From positions 37,191,874 through 37,255,873 of the forward strand of contig JAIOJX010000003.1 in the NCBI GenBank assembly GCA_022376925.1: a DNA stretch of 64,000 bases, in the 5' to 3' direction. Shown here piece by piece: positions 36,470 to 47,363 of the stretch. The DNA comes from Tragulus kanchil (Eukaryota > Chordata > Mammalia > Artiodactyla > Tragulidae). The notes beneath the pieces were generated by a model. That model ran no database searches. It was not told the DNA's origin and saw nothing but the letters and a program-made list of their open reading frames with translations. The stretch's first letter is position 1. The number at the start of each line of letters is the position of its first letter. The translations under genes and the position numbers were made by a program.

Positions 36470-36578
36470 CCGCCCAGCTGCTCCGCGGCACGTGGGATCT
36501 TCCCAGGCCAGGGATCGAACCGGCGCCCCTTGCGCTGCAAGGCGGTGTCCTTATCCACTGGACCACCAGGGGAAGCCC
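36252..36578 (-). mobile_element. C-rich-3'-end tRNA-related SINE
   Basis: Same family as 25072-25383: minus-strand head at 36578, B-box-like ggttcgatccctgg, GC-rich body, G-runs on the plus strand at 36285-36318 and T-rich A-tail complement at 36241-36254. The preceding copy at 35158-35328 is truncated and compressed by pair 13. Confidence 0.9.
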
Positions 36579-36656
36579 TAAAATTTTTTTTTGAAGTGGT
36601 AAAATTTAGTGTCCACAAGAATTCTGAAAATTAAATATTATATTTATTTCTACTCA

Positions 36657-36865
36657 TTTCCCTGGTGGCTCAGACGTTAAAGAATCTGCCTGGAGGTGGG
36701 AGAGCTGGATTCGATCCCTGGGTCAGGAAGATCTCCTGGGGAAGGAAATGGCAACCCACAATAGTAATCTTGCCTGGAGAATTCCATGGGCAGAGGAGCC
36801 TGGAGGGCTACAATCCATGGGGTTGCAAAGAGTCACACAGGACTGAGCGACTAACACTTTCATGT
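36657..36865 (+). mobile_element. Bov-tA type SINE flanked by a long direct repeat
   Basis: Head ttccctggtggctcag, body and gactgagcgactaacac tail are complete apart from the first few bases. The flanks contain a 41-42 bp direct repeat (36613-36654 and 36907-36947), longer than a usual target-site duplication. Confidence 0.9.
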
Positions 36866-38996
36866 ATAGTTTAAAAATATATTTTTGTGTATGAAAAAGT
36901 TAACCTCCACAAGATTCTGAAAATTAAATATTATATTTATTTCTACTTGATCAGTATAATCACAATCCTGATATATTACAATTATTTTCTGCCCTTTTAG
37001 GACTAGAAAGCTTTCTCTCATAGTATTTATCACAACTGGGATTTTAGATGTATTTGTATAATTCTCTGATCAATGGCTGTCTAGTATTTGAGCTCCACAA
37101 GGCTACTGTATTCTGAAGCCTGAATTAGGTGGTTAATGCTTATTTGTTAAATTCAGTTAATATATGAGTGCCGATGTGAGTCCATCTTATTTCTATGGAC
37201 AAGCCATAAAGATTCTACTTAGGACCAGGAGAGTTAGTTGTGTGATTTGATTAACCCATGGCATTTGGCAAAAGGAGCTTGATTAATTCATCTTCATTAT
37301 GGGGCTATCTCTACCCTTGAGACAGGATAAGCCCTGCCCTTGGGCCAGTACATTCACTCTTCTGTTTGGATATGGGGAAATGTTGACTTGAGGCTATGTT
37401 TTCATGTTTAAAATGATCTATACTGTGAACAGTCTTTGTGCTTAGTTTATTGATATAATACATTTTGAGGACAGTCTAAACTTTGCCACAGTTCCTCTGG
37501 AGGCAAAACCAGTTTTACTGCCGTTTTAGTACAGGTGCTGGCTTGCACATTGTTTACATAAACATTGGGTAAGTAGCACTTTTAATGGAACACATATATT
37601 CAGTACAACTGTTTTCACAGGACAATGACTTTTCCCCTTTTAGGGAGATGGGATGGATGCTTTGATTTGTTTCATCTCTTGGGATGATGGATTTTTGCTG
37701 ACCTGGCTGCATTTTCTTAAGTTGGTATTCTTGGTAACCTACAGTTGCTTCTGAGACAATTGGCTAGGACTAGTACAGTCTGTGACATGGGACTGAGTGA
37801 CATTAATTGACAAATGAATAGATTAATGGCTCTGACCTTATTAAAATAATTTGCTAATCATCTGAACTGAAGAGCACTGACTTCAGAGAGAATTCGTGGA
37901 GGGCTACAATCCATGGGGTTGCAAAGAGTCACACAGGACTGAGCGACTAACACTTTCATGTATAGTTTAAAAATATATTTTTGTGTATGAAAAAGTTAAC
38001 CTCCACAAGATTCTGAAAATTAAATATTATATTTATTTCTACTTGATCAGTATAATCACAATCCTGATATATTACAATTATTTTCTGCCCTTTTAGGACT
38101 AGAAAGCTTTCTCTCATAGTATTTATCACAACTGGGATTTTAGATGTATTTGTATAATTCTCTGATCAATGGCTGTCTAGTATTTGAGCTCCACAAGGCT
38201 ACTGTATTCTGAAGCCTGAATTAGGTGGTTAATGCTTATTTGTTAAATTCAGTTAATATATGAGTGCCGATGTGAGTCCATCTTATTTCTATGGACAAGC
38301 CATAAAGATTCTACTTAGGACCAGGAGAGTTAGTTGTGTGATTTGATTAACCCATGGCATTTGGCAAAAGGAGCTTGATTAATTCATCTTCATTATGGGG
38401 CTATCTCTACCCTTGAGACAGGATAAGCCCTGCCCTTGGGCCAGTACATTCACTCTTCTGTTTGGATATGGGGAAATGTTGACTTGAGGCTATGTTTTCA
38501 TGTTTAAAATGATCTATACTGTGAACAGTCTTTGTGCTTAGTTTATTGATATAATACATTTTGAGGACAGTCTAAACTTTGCCACAGTTCCTCTGGAGGC
38601 AAAACCAGTTTTACTGCCGTTTTAGTACAGGTGCTGGCTTGCACATTGTTTACATAAACATTGGGTAAGTAGCACTTTTAATGGAACACATATATTCAGT
38701 ACAACTGTTTTCACAGGACAATGACTTTTCCCCTTTTAGGGAGATGGGATGGATGCTTTGATTTGTTTCATCTCTTGGGATGATGGATTTTTGCTGACCT
38801 GGCTGCATTTTCTTAAGTTGGTATTCTTGGTAACCTACAGTTGCTTCTGAGACAATTGGCTAGGACTAGTACAGTCTGTGACATGGGACTGAGTGACATT
38901 AATTGACAAATGAATAGATTAATGGCTCTGACCTTATTAAAATAATTTGCTAATCATCTGAACTGAAGAGCACTGACTTCAGAGAGAATTCGTGGA
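36801..38996. repeat. Duplicated block pair 14 (probable assembly artefact)
   Basis: Copy A 36801-37900 and copy B 37897-38996, constant offset 1096. The junction shares 4 bp (tgga). I saw no difference between the copies. It starts inside the 3' part of a Bov-tA. Confidence 0.95.
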
Positions 38997-39195
38997 ATCA
39001 AGGAATGCTACAGGAATAAAATGCAGAATGAATGTATGTATTCTCTGGATTCAGTCAACACAAATCCTGCTCAGCTTTATAAATCCAGCCACCGTGGGCT
39101 TCGGGGAGCCCGTAATTAGGCAATTTACCCTCTCAATCTAGTGAAGAAAATGCAACAGCCCTCTGTTTAGTTTGGTCACAGCTTTTCTTATCTGT
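36948..39195. other. Unassigned sequence (pair 14)
   Basis: About 1.1 kb of AT-rich sequence present twice. No gene or mobile element recognised. Confidence 0.5.
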
Positions 39196-39324
39196 CCATT
39201 GGAGGAGGAAAGGACAACCCATTCCAGATTCTTCACTGGAGAATCTCATGGACAGAGGAGCTTGGCAGGCTGCAGTCCATGGGGTCACCGAGAGTTGGAC
39301 ATGACTGAAGTGGCTTAGCATATC
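39196..39324 (+). mobile_element. Bov-A fragment with target-site duplication
   Basis: 5'-truncated Bov-A body starting after ttcttatctgt (39185-39195), which repeats at 39325-39335. Copied at 40262-40390 by pair 15. Confidence 0.88.
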
Positions 39325-39538
39325 TTCTTATCTGTGCTTATGAACAGGCTGTGTGGTAACCAGACATCAAAGCAATGGAGGCACTGTTTGCAGATGAAGG
39401 TCACAGTCACGGGCATGTGTTGGAGCCACTGCCAGCAAGGAGGCTGTGGCTCCAGACTGACCCTGCTGAGTGGTCATCCACCGTGGGGCCATTGGTCAAG
39501 CATATCTCAATCGTGGGGCACAGTCATGGAGCCCCTGT

Positions 39539-39901
39539 TGTGGGGAGGAAACCAATTCTGACTCCATGTTGGAAACTGTTTCTTTGACTTGCTTTTCACT
39601 GTGTTTGTCATAATCATACGTAATAGCCTGCGTCAGAGAACCCTGCCCCTTTGACTGACTGCCGAAGTGCCTTTGTTCGAAACCCTCTCCATCTGGAGGT
39701 GGAAGGAAGGAAGAAATGGACACATCCTCTGCCTGAAGCTTGCCGTGCTAGGAGGTGTTTGCAAGATGAATGGCCTTTTTGCTCTGCTTCCTCACCTCCC
39801 CTCATCTCTGGTGTAGAAAAGAACCTGGCATCCAGACCCTGTAAGATAGTTATTTTGAGGCACTAGCTGCTGTCCTTCCGGTCTGCTGCTTTCTTGAATA
39901 A
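39539..39901 (+). mobile_element. Artefactual partial copy of the LTR at 40605
   Basis: Identical in order to 40605-40967 and cut at the junction of pair 15, just within its AATAAA region. Not an independent LTR. Confidence 0.85.
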
Positions 39902-40604
39902 CCTACAGTTGCTTCAGACAATTGGCTAGGACTAGTACAGTCGGTGACATGGGACTGAGTGACATTAATTGACAAATGAATAGATTAATGGCTCTGACCT
40001 TATTAAAATAATTTGCTAATCATCTGAACTGAAGAGCACTGACTTCAGAGAGAATTCGTGGAATCAAGGAATGCTACAGGAATAAAATGCAGAATGAATG
40101 TATGTATTCTCTGGATTCAGTCAACACAAATCCTGCTCAGCTTTATAAATCCAGCCACCGTGGGCTTCGGGGAGCCCGTAATTAGGCAATTTACCCTCTC
40201 AATCTAGTGAAGAAAATGCAACAGCCCTCTGTTTAGTTTGGTCACAGCTTTTCTTATCTGTCCATTGGAGGAGGAAAGGACAACCCATTCCAGATTCTTC
40301 ACTGGAGAATCTCATGGACAGAGGAGCTTGGCAGGCTGCAGTCCATGGGGTCACCGAGAGTTGGACATGACTGAAGTGGCTTAGCATATCTTCTTATCTG
40401 TGCTTATGAACAGGCTGTGTGGTAACCAGACATCAAAGCAATGGAGGCACTGTTTGCAGATGAAGGTCACAGTCACGGGCATGTGTTGGAGCCACTGCCA
40501 GCAAGGAGGCTGTGGCTCCAGACTGACCCTGCTGAGTGGTCATCCACCGTGGGGCCATTGGTCAAGCATATCTCAATCGTGGGGCACAGTCATGGAGCCC
40601 CTGT

Positions 40605-41048
40605 TGTGGGGAGGAAACCAATTCTGACTCCATGTTGGAAACTGTTTCTTTGACTTGCTTTTCACTGTGTTTGTCATAATCATACGTAATAGCCTGCGTC
40701 AGAGAACCCTGCCCCTTTGACTGACTGCCGAAGTGCCTTTGTTCGAAACCCTCTCCATCTGGAGGTGGAAGGAAGGAAGAAATGGACACATCCTCTGCCT
40801 GAAGCTTGCCGTGCTAGGAGGTGTTTGCAAGATGAATGGCCTTTTTGCTCTGCTTCCTCACCTCCCCTCATCTCTGGTGTAGAAAAGAACCTGGCATCCA
40901 GACCCTGTAAGATAGTTATTTTGAGGCACTAGCTGCTGTCCTTCCGGTCTGCTGCTTTCTTGAATAAAGTAATTTTCCTTGTCTCAACTCCTTGTCGGAT
41001 TCATTGGCCTGTCTTGTGGTTAGCAGAGCGAGTGTGGACATGGTAACC
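40605..41048 (+). mobile_element. LTR of an endogenous retrovirus, probable 5' LTR
   Basis: About 444 bp starting tgtggggagg and ending near gtaacc. A poly(A) signal lies in ttgaataaagtaattttcc near 40960, as expected for the R region. It aligns along its whole length, with my by-eye estimate near 80% identity, to 52325-52774 in the same orientation. LTR status is firm from the pair; assignment as 5' LTR is inferred from the gag-like and protease-like remnants downstream. A primer-binding site could not be identified with confidence. Confidence 0.75.
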
Positions 41049-41661
41049 GTTTGGCTTAGCCAGCCAGGAGCCTTGCTGCTCATGCCTAGCTGGCCCCATC
41101 AAGAAATACTGGGGCAAGACTTTTGCAGTTTAGACCATTTGTCCTGAGGTTCTTTCCTTCAGGATTCCCTGAAACAGCACTGACTAGACCCAGCGCTTGG
41201 CAGTTAAGACAAGGAACTGACAAACTTCTGGAATCTCGGTTTGTAGAGTAAGTCTACCCAACTCGATAGCTGATTAATAACCAGCTGATAGCCAGTTCCG
41301 TCAGTTCACTTGTTTTGTGTGTCCTTTTGTGTTAAGGGCTGAGGAGTTCAATTTTGAACGGTAGTAAATCACTCTGGTATGCACACTGGGAGCATTTTCT
41401 CCTGTGGTTATGGGCTTTTCCAACAGGGTAAGCCAGTTTGGTGGGGTACCCATTTGCAGAGGGGAGGTGGTGTTGGACTCTACCCTGAACCCTTCCATTG
41501 GGGAACTAGTTCTTGTGGGCAAGCCTACCCTAGTTGGAAGTAGCTCATTTATAGGGTAAATTTATTTACCTGATTTGGAACCTGGTCCAGTTGAAACCAG
41601 TTCATTTGAGAGTTAGTTTTTCTGGGGGTAGGTAGCCTTGTTGGAATTGTTATTGAATGAG
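41049..41661 (+). mobile_element. Presumed ERV leader region
   Basis: Noncoding sequence between the LTR and a nested minus-strand LTR. It contains loosely repeated phrases (ccagttccgtcagttcactt and gaaaccagttcatttgag). The phrase gtaaatttatttac recurs after the nested element near 42653. Assigned to the provirus leader by position only. Confidence 0.4.
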
Positions 41662-42627
41662 TGTATGGGGTCCAGCTGCCCACTGCTCAAAAGCCAATAA
41701 ACAGGCCAGGTTGGTGGAAAGGAAAGTTTGCTTTATGTCAGATGCTGGTAATGGGGTGGTCGTGGTGGCCTCCTGTACAAAGGCCAGCATCCCCGTGCCG
41801 ACAAGCAGGGGATGAGAGCTTTTCCAGACAAAGGGGTAGCAGGGGAGCTACATCAGAAACAGCAAGGTTATCTAAATCATATTCAAATTGGTCATAACCA
41901 GTCTGATCAGCATCATCTTGATTGTTTTAGGTACAAGTCATCAGTTCTGGGGCACATTTGTTCCCATTTCTTTGCAGTCAGTTCTTAGAATTATGGCAGC
42001 TCATATCTTGGGTGATTATCATGTAGTTAACTTCTCCACCTGCGGTTTAAGTATCTATAAGACAGCTCACAGGACATGGTTCAGAATATTATCTACAACT
42101 CTTGAGAGAGAACTAGCGATTTCCTTGTAGCTCAGCTGGTTAAGAATCCACCTGCTAATGCAGGAGACCCTGGTTCTGTACCTCGGTCAGGAAGGTCCCC
42201 TGGAGAAGGGATAGGCTACCCATTTCAGTACTTTTGGGCTTCCCTAGAAGCTCAGATGGTAAAGAATTCACCTGCAATGCGGGAGATCTGGATTTGGTCT
42301 CTGGGTTGGGAAGATCACCTGAAGAAGGGAAAGGCTACACACTCCAGTATTCTTGCCTGGAGAATTCCATGGCTTGTCCATGGGATCGCAGAGTCTGAGA
42401 TGACTGAGTGACTTCACTTTCACTGAGAGAGAATTAAAGGTCCTTATTTATTTTTAATGGCAACATTGTTATTATTAAGCTTTCTTTGACTGTTTTCCTT
42501 TATTTCAGCACTTCTCACTTCTCTGATTAAGCTTATTCTTTGATTAAAGTTTTCCACAGACAAAAAGCAGACAGACAGAAGATGTGGTGAGGGATGGGCA
42601 AGGGGCATAGGGTTCTGCTCTGTTTCA
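41662..42627 (-). mobile_element. Nested LTR-like element on the minus strand
   Basis: Sequence starting tgtatgggg and ending gtttca reads as a ruminant ERV LTR in reverse. It is interrupted by the SINE dimer at 42113-42423, so its own length is about 645 bp. Phrases such as gggtgattatcatgtagtta are familiar from ruminant LTRs; I do not name the family. No clear short target duplication was found. Confidence 0.5.
42113..42423 (+). mobile_element. Bov-tA SINE dimer with target-site duplication
   Basis: A first unit (tgtagctcagctggttaaga) is joined at about 42234 to a second full unit (gggcttccctagaagctcag). Flanked by tgagagagaa at 42103-42112 and 42424-42433, so both units inserted as one. 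Confidence 0.92.
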
Positions 42628-42775
42628 GAATTAGGTCATTTGTTTTGTAGGGTAAATTTATTTACTCTATTGGGGAATTGGTTCATCTGCATGCATCAAT
42701 GCTGGAATCAGTTTGTGCCATTTTCTTGGAATTAATCTGTGACTTTTGTGTTTTGGTGTTATAAAGCTTATAAAA

Positions 42776-42922
42776 ATGGGAAATATTTCATCTATCCCGA
42801 AGGAAAGATCTTTGGGGTACGTATTAGATACATTAAGATCAGAAAAGCAATGGCTCCTGAATGGCTCACAATTCAACAATCTGGCAATCAGAAATGCTTT
42901 ACAAAGGAGACGAACACTCTGA
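42776..42922 (+). pseudogene. Retroviral gag remnant, matrix N-terminus
   Basis: A 48-codon frame starts with ATG-GGA, which gives the Met-Gly start used for matrix myristoylation. The next residues have the Ser-Ile-Pro and Leu-Gly-x-Val-Leu-Asp pattern seen at the start of gammaretrovirus-like Gag. It ends at a TGA at 42920-42922 and no further Gag is recognisable. It sits about 1.7 kb after the LTR, or 0.76 kb once the nested insertion is removed, a sensible place for gag. It is inactive. The match is short, so moderate confidence. Confidence 0.5.
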
Positions 42923-42937
42923 TAATGAACAAGCCTG

Positions 42938-42971
42938 GGGGGTAGGGGGTGGGGGTGGGGTGGGGTGGGGG
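42938..42971 (+). repeat. G-rich low-complexity tract
   Basis: Five or more runs of four to six G separated by one or two T or A. It could fold as a G-quadruplex on the plus strand. It lies between the gag-like and protease-like remnants and may mark an expanded repeat. Confidence 0.85.
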
Positions 42972-43018
42972 CAGATCTCCCTTGAGCTTGATGCATCCAA
43001 TTCTAATTTTCCCTAAAG

Positions 43019-43120
43019 GAGCCCCAGGTAACTTTGACAGTGGGAAAGAAATTGATTGACTCTCTACTTGATACTACTCTCCTTTGTAAATTAAATGCTC
43101 TAGTAGCTTTTTTCCCCAGA
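43019..43120 (+). pseudogene. Retroviral protease-like remnant
   Basis: One frame shows Pro-Gln-Val-Thr-Leu-Thr-Val-Gly and then Leu-Leu-Asp-Thr-Thr at 43064-43078, resembling the start of a gammaretrovirus protease up to its active site. The expected Asp-Thr-Gly reads Asp-Thr-Thr. The frame stops shortly after. With only about 35 codons this could be chance, but its order after a gag-like start supports it. Confidence 0.4.
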
Positions 43121-45703
43121 ACAGCTTGACAGGGTCTCACTGGGGCCTTTTTGACCTTATCCAATCTGCGGAGCTCAGGCTTCCATCTCAGGGGCTTTGG
43201 CTCCAGTTTGGGGTGTTCTCCCTGTGAAGAGAAGCTCTGTTTGTAAGGTGCTTTGGAGAAAGGTCACTGGTCTATCGGACAGGGAAGTGATGTTAATGTG
43301 ACTTTTCAGGTAGCTAGGTTTTGGTTTATTCTGGTTGCTTTGGTCATGCAGCACAGACATCTGGTACTAATCGCTTCCTCTAAGGCTTCCTCTATGGGTG
43401 TCTCATTTCTTTCTTTTTGAACGTTCTGTGAACAGGTGAGTGGCTGTGGAAACAATTCTCTGGTGTGTTCCAAAGGCCCACAGCCCACTGTGCCTGAGTA
43501 GCTGCTGCCTAAGTGGGTGAGCATTCTCTTTTCCTCTTCATCGCTTAAACTGGGGCCAGGCTGGTGGGATTACAGGACAGATTCCTCCGTCAGTCTTCCC
43601 TACCTTTTGTGTTGCCTTCGTCTCTTTCCCCCTCGATCCACATTGATTTTCGGAAGCCTGGCTGTTGCCTCTGGTCCTTCCCGAGAGCCTTTCCCCCTTA
43701 GGCTAGAGGAAGAGGGGTGAAGCTTTCCTACCTGGGTGGATAGAGGTGTCAGTCCTTGTGGAGGAGGGCAGCCAGTTCTTTTGGGAAAGGAGGGAAAAAC
43801 AAAACAGTCTGTGGTTCACAAATGTAGTCCTTACAGGACTAGAAGCAAGGTTCCAAAAATCCTTTCATCACTCCCCAAACTTTCCCTGTTCATCTTGTAA
43901 ATATGAAAGGGGAAACAAAGTCATCCTAGAAAGAATTTGCCAGTATCTCTGAAATGCAAATGTGAAAACGGTAAAGCAATTTAGAAGTTGGCTTGAGCAA
44001 GGTAACTGGAAATTGCCTTTTTTTTTTTTTTTTTTTACAAATATCAGTATCTAATCATCTAGCCAAGTGAGCTTACATGTTTCATCTGTGAGAATCCCAG
44101 TTTTAATCCAACATCTTTTTGTGACCTGATGGGTTTTATATTGCTGTACCTGACTCAGAACTGAACCCTTGAAGTAAGAACTGAGGCCTCACTATTTGTG
44201 TGTGTGTGTGTATGAGTAACATTGCCATGGTTTACTTATAAAAAAAAAGCTCTATTTAATTAGCTTATATGATAGTAATAAGTGCTTATAAACCAAAAAG
44301 TTTCAAAATACAAGAGAAAAACAAGTTAAATGAGTTTCATATTCACATGAACTGGGAAATATTTAATATTAGTCCCTGATATTAATGTTTAAGATTGTAG
44401 ATCTAATAATGATACAGACATGTCTAGAGTCATCAGCTTTAAATATAATATTAAGTGTAATGTTTTCATTGTGCCTAGGTTTAAGGTATTGTATCTGTGA
44501 ACAGGTGAGTGGCTGTGGAAACAATTCTCTGGTGTGTTCCAAAGGCCCACAGCCCACTGTGCCTGAGTAGCTGCTGCCTAAGTGGGTGAGCATTCTCTTT
44601 TCCTCTTCATCGCTTAAACTGGGGCCAGGCTGGTGGGATTACAGGACAGATTCCTCCGTCAGTCTTCCCTACCTTTTGTGTTGCCTTCGTCTCTTTCCCC
44701 CTCGATCCACATTGATTTTCGGAAGCCTGGCTGTTGCCTCTGGTCCTTCCCGAGAGCCTTTCCCCCTTAGGCTAGAGGAAGAGGGGTGAAGCTTTCCTAC
44801 CTGGGTGGATAGAGGTGTCAGTCCTTGTGGAGGAGGGCAGCCAGTTCTTTTGGGAAAGGAGGGAAAAACAAAACAGTCTGTGGTTCACAAATGTAGTCCT
44901 TACAGGACTAGAAGCAAGGTTCCAAAAATCCTTTCATCACTCCCCAAACTTTCCCTGTTCATCTTGTAAATATGAAAGGGGAAACAAAGTCATCCTAGAA
45001 AGAATTTGCCAGTATCTCTGAAATGCAAATGTGAAAACGGTAAAGCAATTTAGAAGTTGGCTTGAGCAAGGTAACTGGAAATTGCCTTTTTTTTTTTTTT
45101 TTTTTACAAATATCAGTATCTAATCATCTAGCCAAGTGAGCTTACATGTTTCATCTGTGAGAATCCCAGTTTTAATCCAACATCTTTTTGTGACCTGATG
45201 GGTTTTATATTGCTGTACCTGACTCAGAACTGAACCCTTGAAGTAAGAACTGAGGCCTCACTATTTGTGTGTGTGTGTGTATGAGTAACATTGCCATGGT
45301 TTACTTATAAAAAAAAAGCTCTATTTAATTAGCTTATATGATAGTAATAAGTGCTTATAAACCAAAAAGTTTCAAAATACAAGAGAAAAACAAGTTAAAT
45401 GAGTTTCATATTCACATGAACTGGGAAATATTTAATATTAGTCCCTGATATTAATGTTTAAGATTGTAGATCTAATAATGATACAGACATGTCTAGAGTC
45501 ATCAGCATATTAAATATAATATTAAGTGTAATGTTTTCATTGTGCCTAGGTTTAAGGTATTGTATCTGTTATGGATTTGTCAGCCAAAAAAGTACCTCAC
45601 TGTAGAAAACACATTAAGGAAACAAAGATACGTGTTTTCAGTAGAAAATATGAGGGACAAAATATAGTGAAAAGGGTTTTTTTCTTTTTAAGAGTAATTT
45701 TCT
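43121..45703. other. Unassigned sequence, presumed interior of the degenerate provirus
   Basis: No retroviral domain is readable here. 43426-44498 and 44495-45570 are the same sequence (pair 16), with T-runs near 44019/45088 and a GT run near 44199/45268. Confidence 0.4.
43426..45570. repeat. Duplicated block pair 16 (probable assembly artefact)
   Basis: Copy A 43426-44498 and copy B 44495-45570, offset 1069-1072, sharing ctgt at the junction. Copy A lacks two bases near its end (near 44438). No element was identified inside. Confidence 0.95.
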
Positions 45704-45715
45704 CAATCACTCTTT

Positions 45716-46045
45716 TTTTTTAAAAAAAGAAAAACACATTTATTTATTTATTTATTTTTTGGTGGGGTGGGAAGGGGGGGGGATAAGCGGGCCACTTCTA
45801 TGGGTCTTTCATTTGTCTATTTTCGTCCATCTTTGTTCTTTGGCCCGTGTGGGCCTCCCGTCGCGGTGGCCTCTGTTGTCACAGAGCACCGGCTCTGGGC
45901 GCTGCGCTCCAGAGCTCGGGCTCGGTAATTGGACACATGGGTCCAGCCACTCCGTGGTACGTGGGATCTTCCCAGGCCAGGGATTGAACCGGCACCCCTT
46001 GCACTGCAAGGCGGTGTCCTTACCCACTGGACCACCAGGGAAGCC
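45716..46045 (-). mobile_element. C-rich-3'-end tRNA-related SINE with target-site duplication
   Basis: Same family as 25072-25383, with head at 46045 and a TTTA-rich tail complement at 45739-45758. Flanked by caatcactcttt at 45704-45715 and 46046-46057. Copied at 46878-47207 by pair 17 with a different G-run. Confidence 0.92.
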
Positions 46046-46057
46046 CAATCACTCTTT

Positions 46058-46398
46058 ATTTTTATTTATTTATTTTTGACTAGTCCGGGTTTTCACTGCT
46101 GCCACAGACTCTTATCTAGTTTTAGGGAGTGGGGCTACTCTCAACTTGAGGTGGGCGGGCTTCTTGTTGTGGTGACTTCTCTGGTTGTGGAACTGGGGCT
46201 CTAGGACGCATGGGCTTCAGTGATTGCAGCACATGGGCTCAGTAGTTGCAGCTCCGAGGCTCTCAAGCACAGGCTCAATAGTTGTGACCCACTGGCTTAG
46301 TTGGGTCCAGCATGTGAGATCTTCCTGGATCATGGATCGAACCCATGTATTCTGCATTGGCTGGTGAACTCTTTACCACTGAGCTACCGGAAGCCCCT
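46058..46398 (-). mobile_element. Older CHR-like SINE, host of the younger SINE
   Basis: Minus-strand element with a ggcttccggtagctcagtgg-type head at the right and the repeated ttgcagcacatgggctcag motif internally. The younger SINE inserted at its T-rich left end. Copies at 47220-47569 and a 3' piece at 48458-48664 come from pairs 17 and 18. Confidence 0.75.
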
Positions 46399-47363
46399 GA
46401 AAAGGGTTTTTGTACATGATCAGTGAAAACCAAAAATGGCTTATGAGTAACATTGCCATGGTTTACTTATAAAAAAAAAGCTCTATTTAATTAGCTTATA
46501 TGATAGTAATAAGTGCTTATAAACCAAAAAGTTTCAAAATACAAGAGAAAAACAAGTTAAATGAGTTTCATATTCACATGAACTGGGAAATATTTAATAT
46601 TAGTCCCTGATATTAATGTTTAAGATTGTAGATCTAATAATGATACAGACATGTCTAGAGTCATCAGCATATTAAATATAATATTAAGTGTAATGTTTTC
46701 ATTGTGCCTAGGTTTAAGGTATTGTATCTGTTATGGATTTGTCAGCCAAAAAAGTACCTCACTGTAGAAAACACATTAAGGAAACAAAGATACGTGTTTT
46801 CAGTAGAAAATATGAGGGACAAAATATAGTGAAAAGGGTTTTTTTCTTTTTAAGAGTAATTTTCTCAATCACTCTTTTTTTTTAAAAAAAGAAAAACACA
46901 TTTATTTATTTATTTATTTTTTGGTGGGGGTGGGGAGGGAGGGGGTGGGCGGGCCACTTCTATGGGTCTTTCATTTGTCTATTTTCGTCCATCTTTGTTC
47001 TTTGGCCCGTGTGGGCCTCCCGTCGCGGTGGCCTCTGTTGTCACAGAGCACCGGCTCTGGGCGCTGCGCTCCAGAGCTCGGGCTCGGTAATTGGACACAT
47101 GGGTCCAGCCACTCCGTGGTACGTGGGATCTTCCCAGGCCAGGGATTGAACCGGCACCCCTTGCACTGCAAGGCGGTGTCCTTACCCACTGGACCACCAG
47201 GGAAGCCCAATCACTCTTTATTTTTATTTATTTATTTTTGACTAGTCCGGGTTTTCACTGCTGCCACAGACTCTTATCTAGTTTTAGGGAGTGGGGCTAC
47301 TCTCAACTTGAGGTGGGCGGGCTTCTTGTTGTGGTGACTTCTCTGGTTGTGGAACTGGGGCTC

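Larger units (their letters stand above)
38831..40967. repeat. Duplicated block pair 15 (probable assembly artefact)
   Basis: Copy A 38831-39901 and copy B 39899-40967, offset 1068 then 1066, sharing taa at the junction. The first 165 bp also occur at 37735-37900. It duplicates a Bov-A fragment and most of an LTR. Confidence 0.95.

Noticed and set aside
39334..39866. Several 63-75 residue frames around the LTR as retroviral genes
   Set aside because: They overlap on both strands inside LTR or flank sequence and match no retroviral domain.
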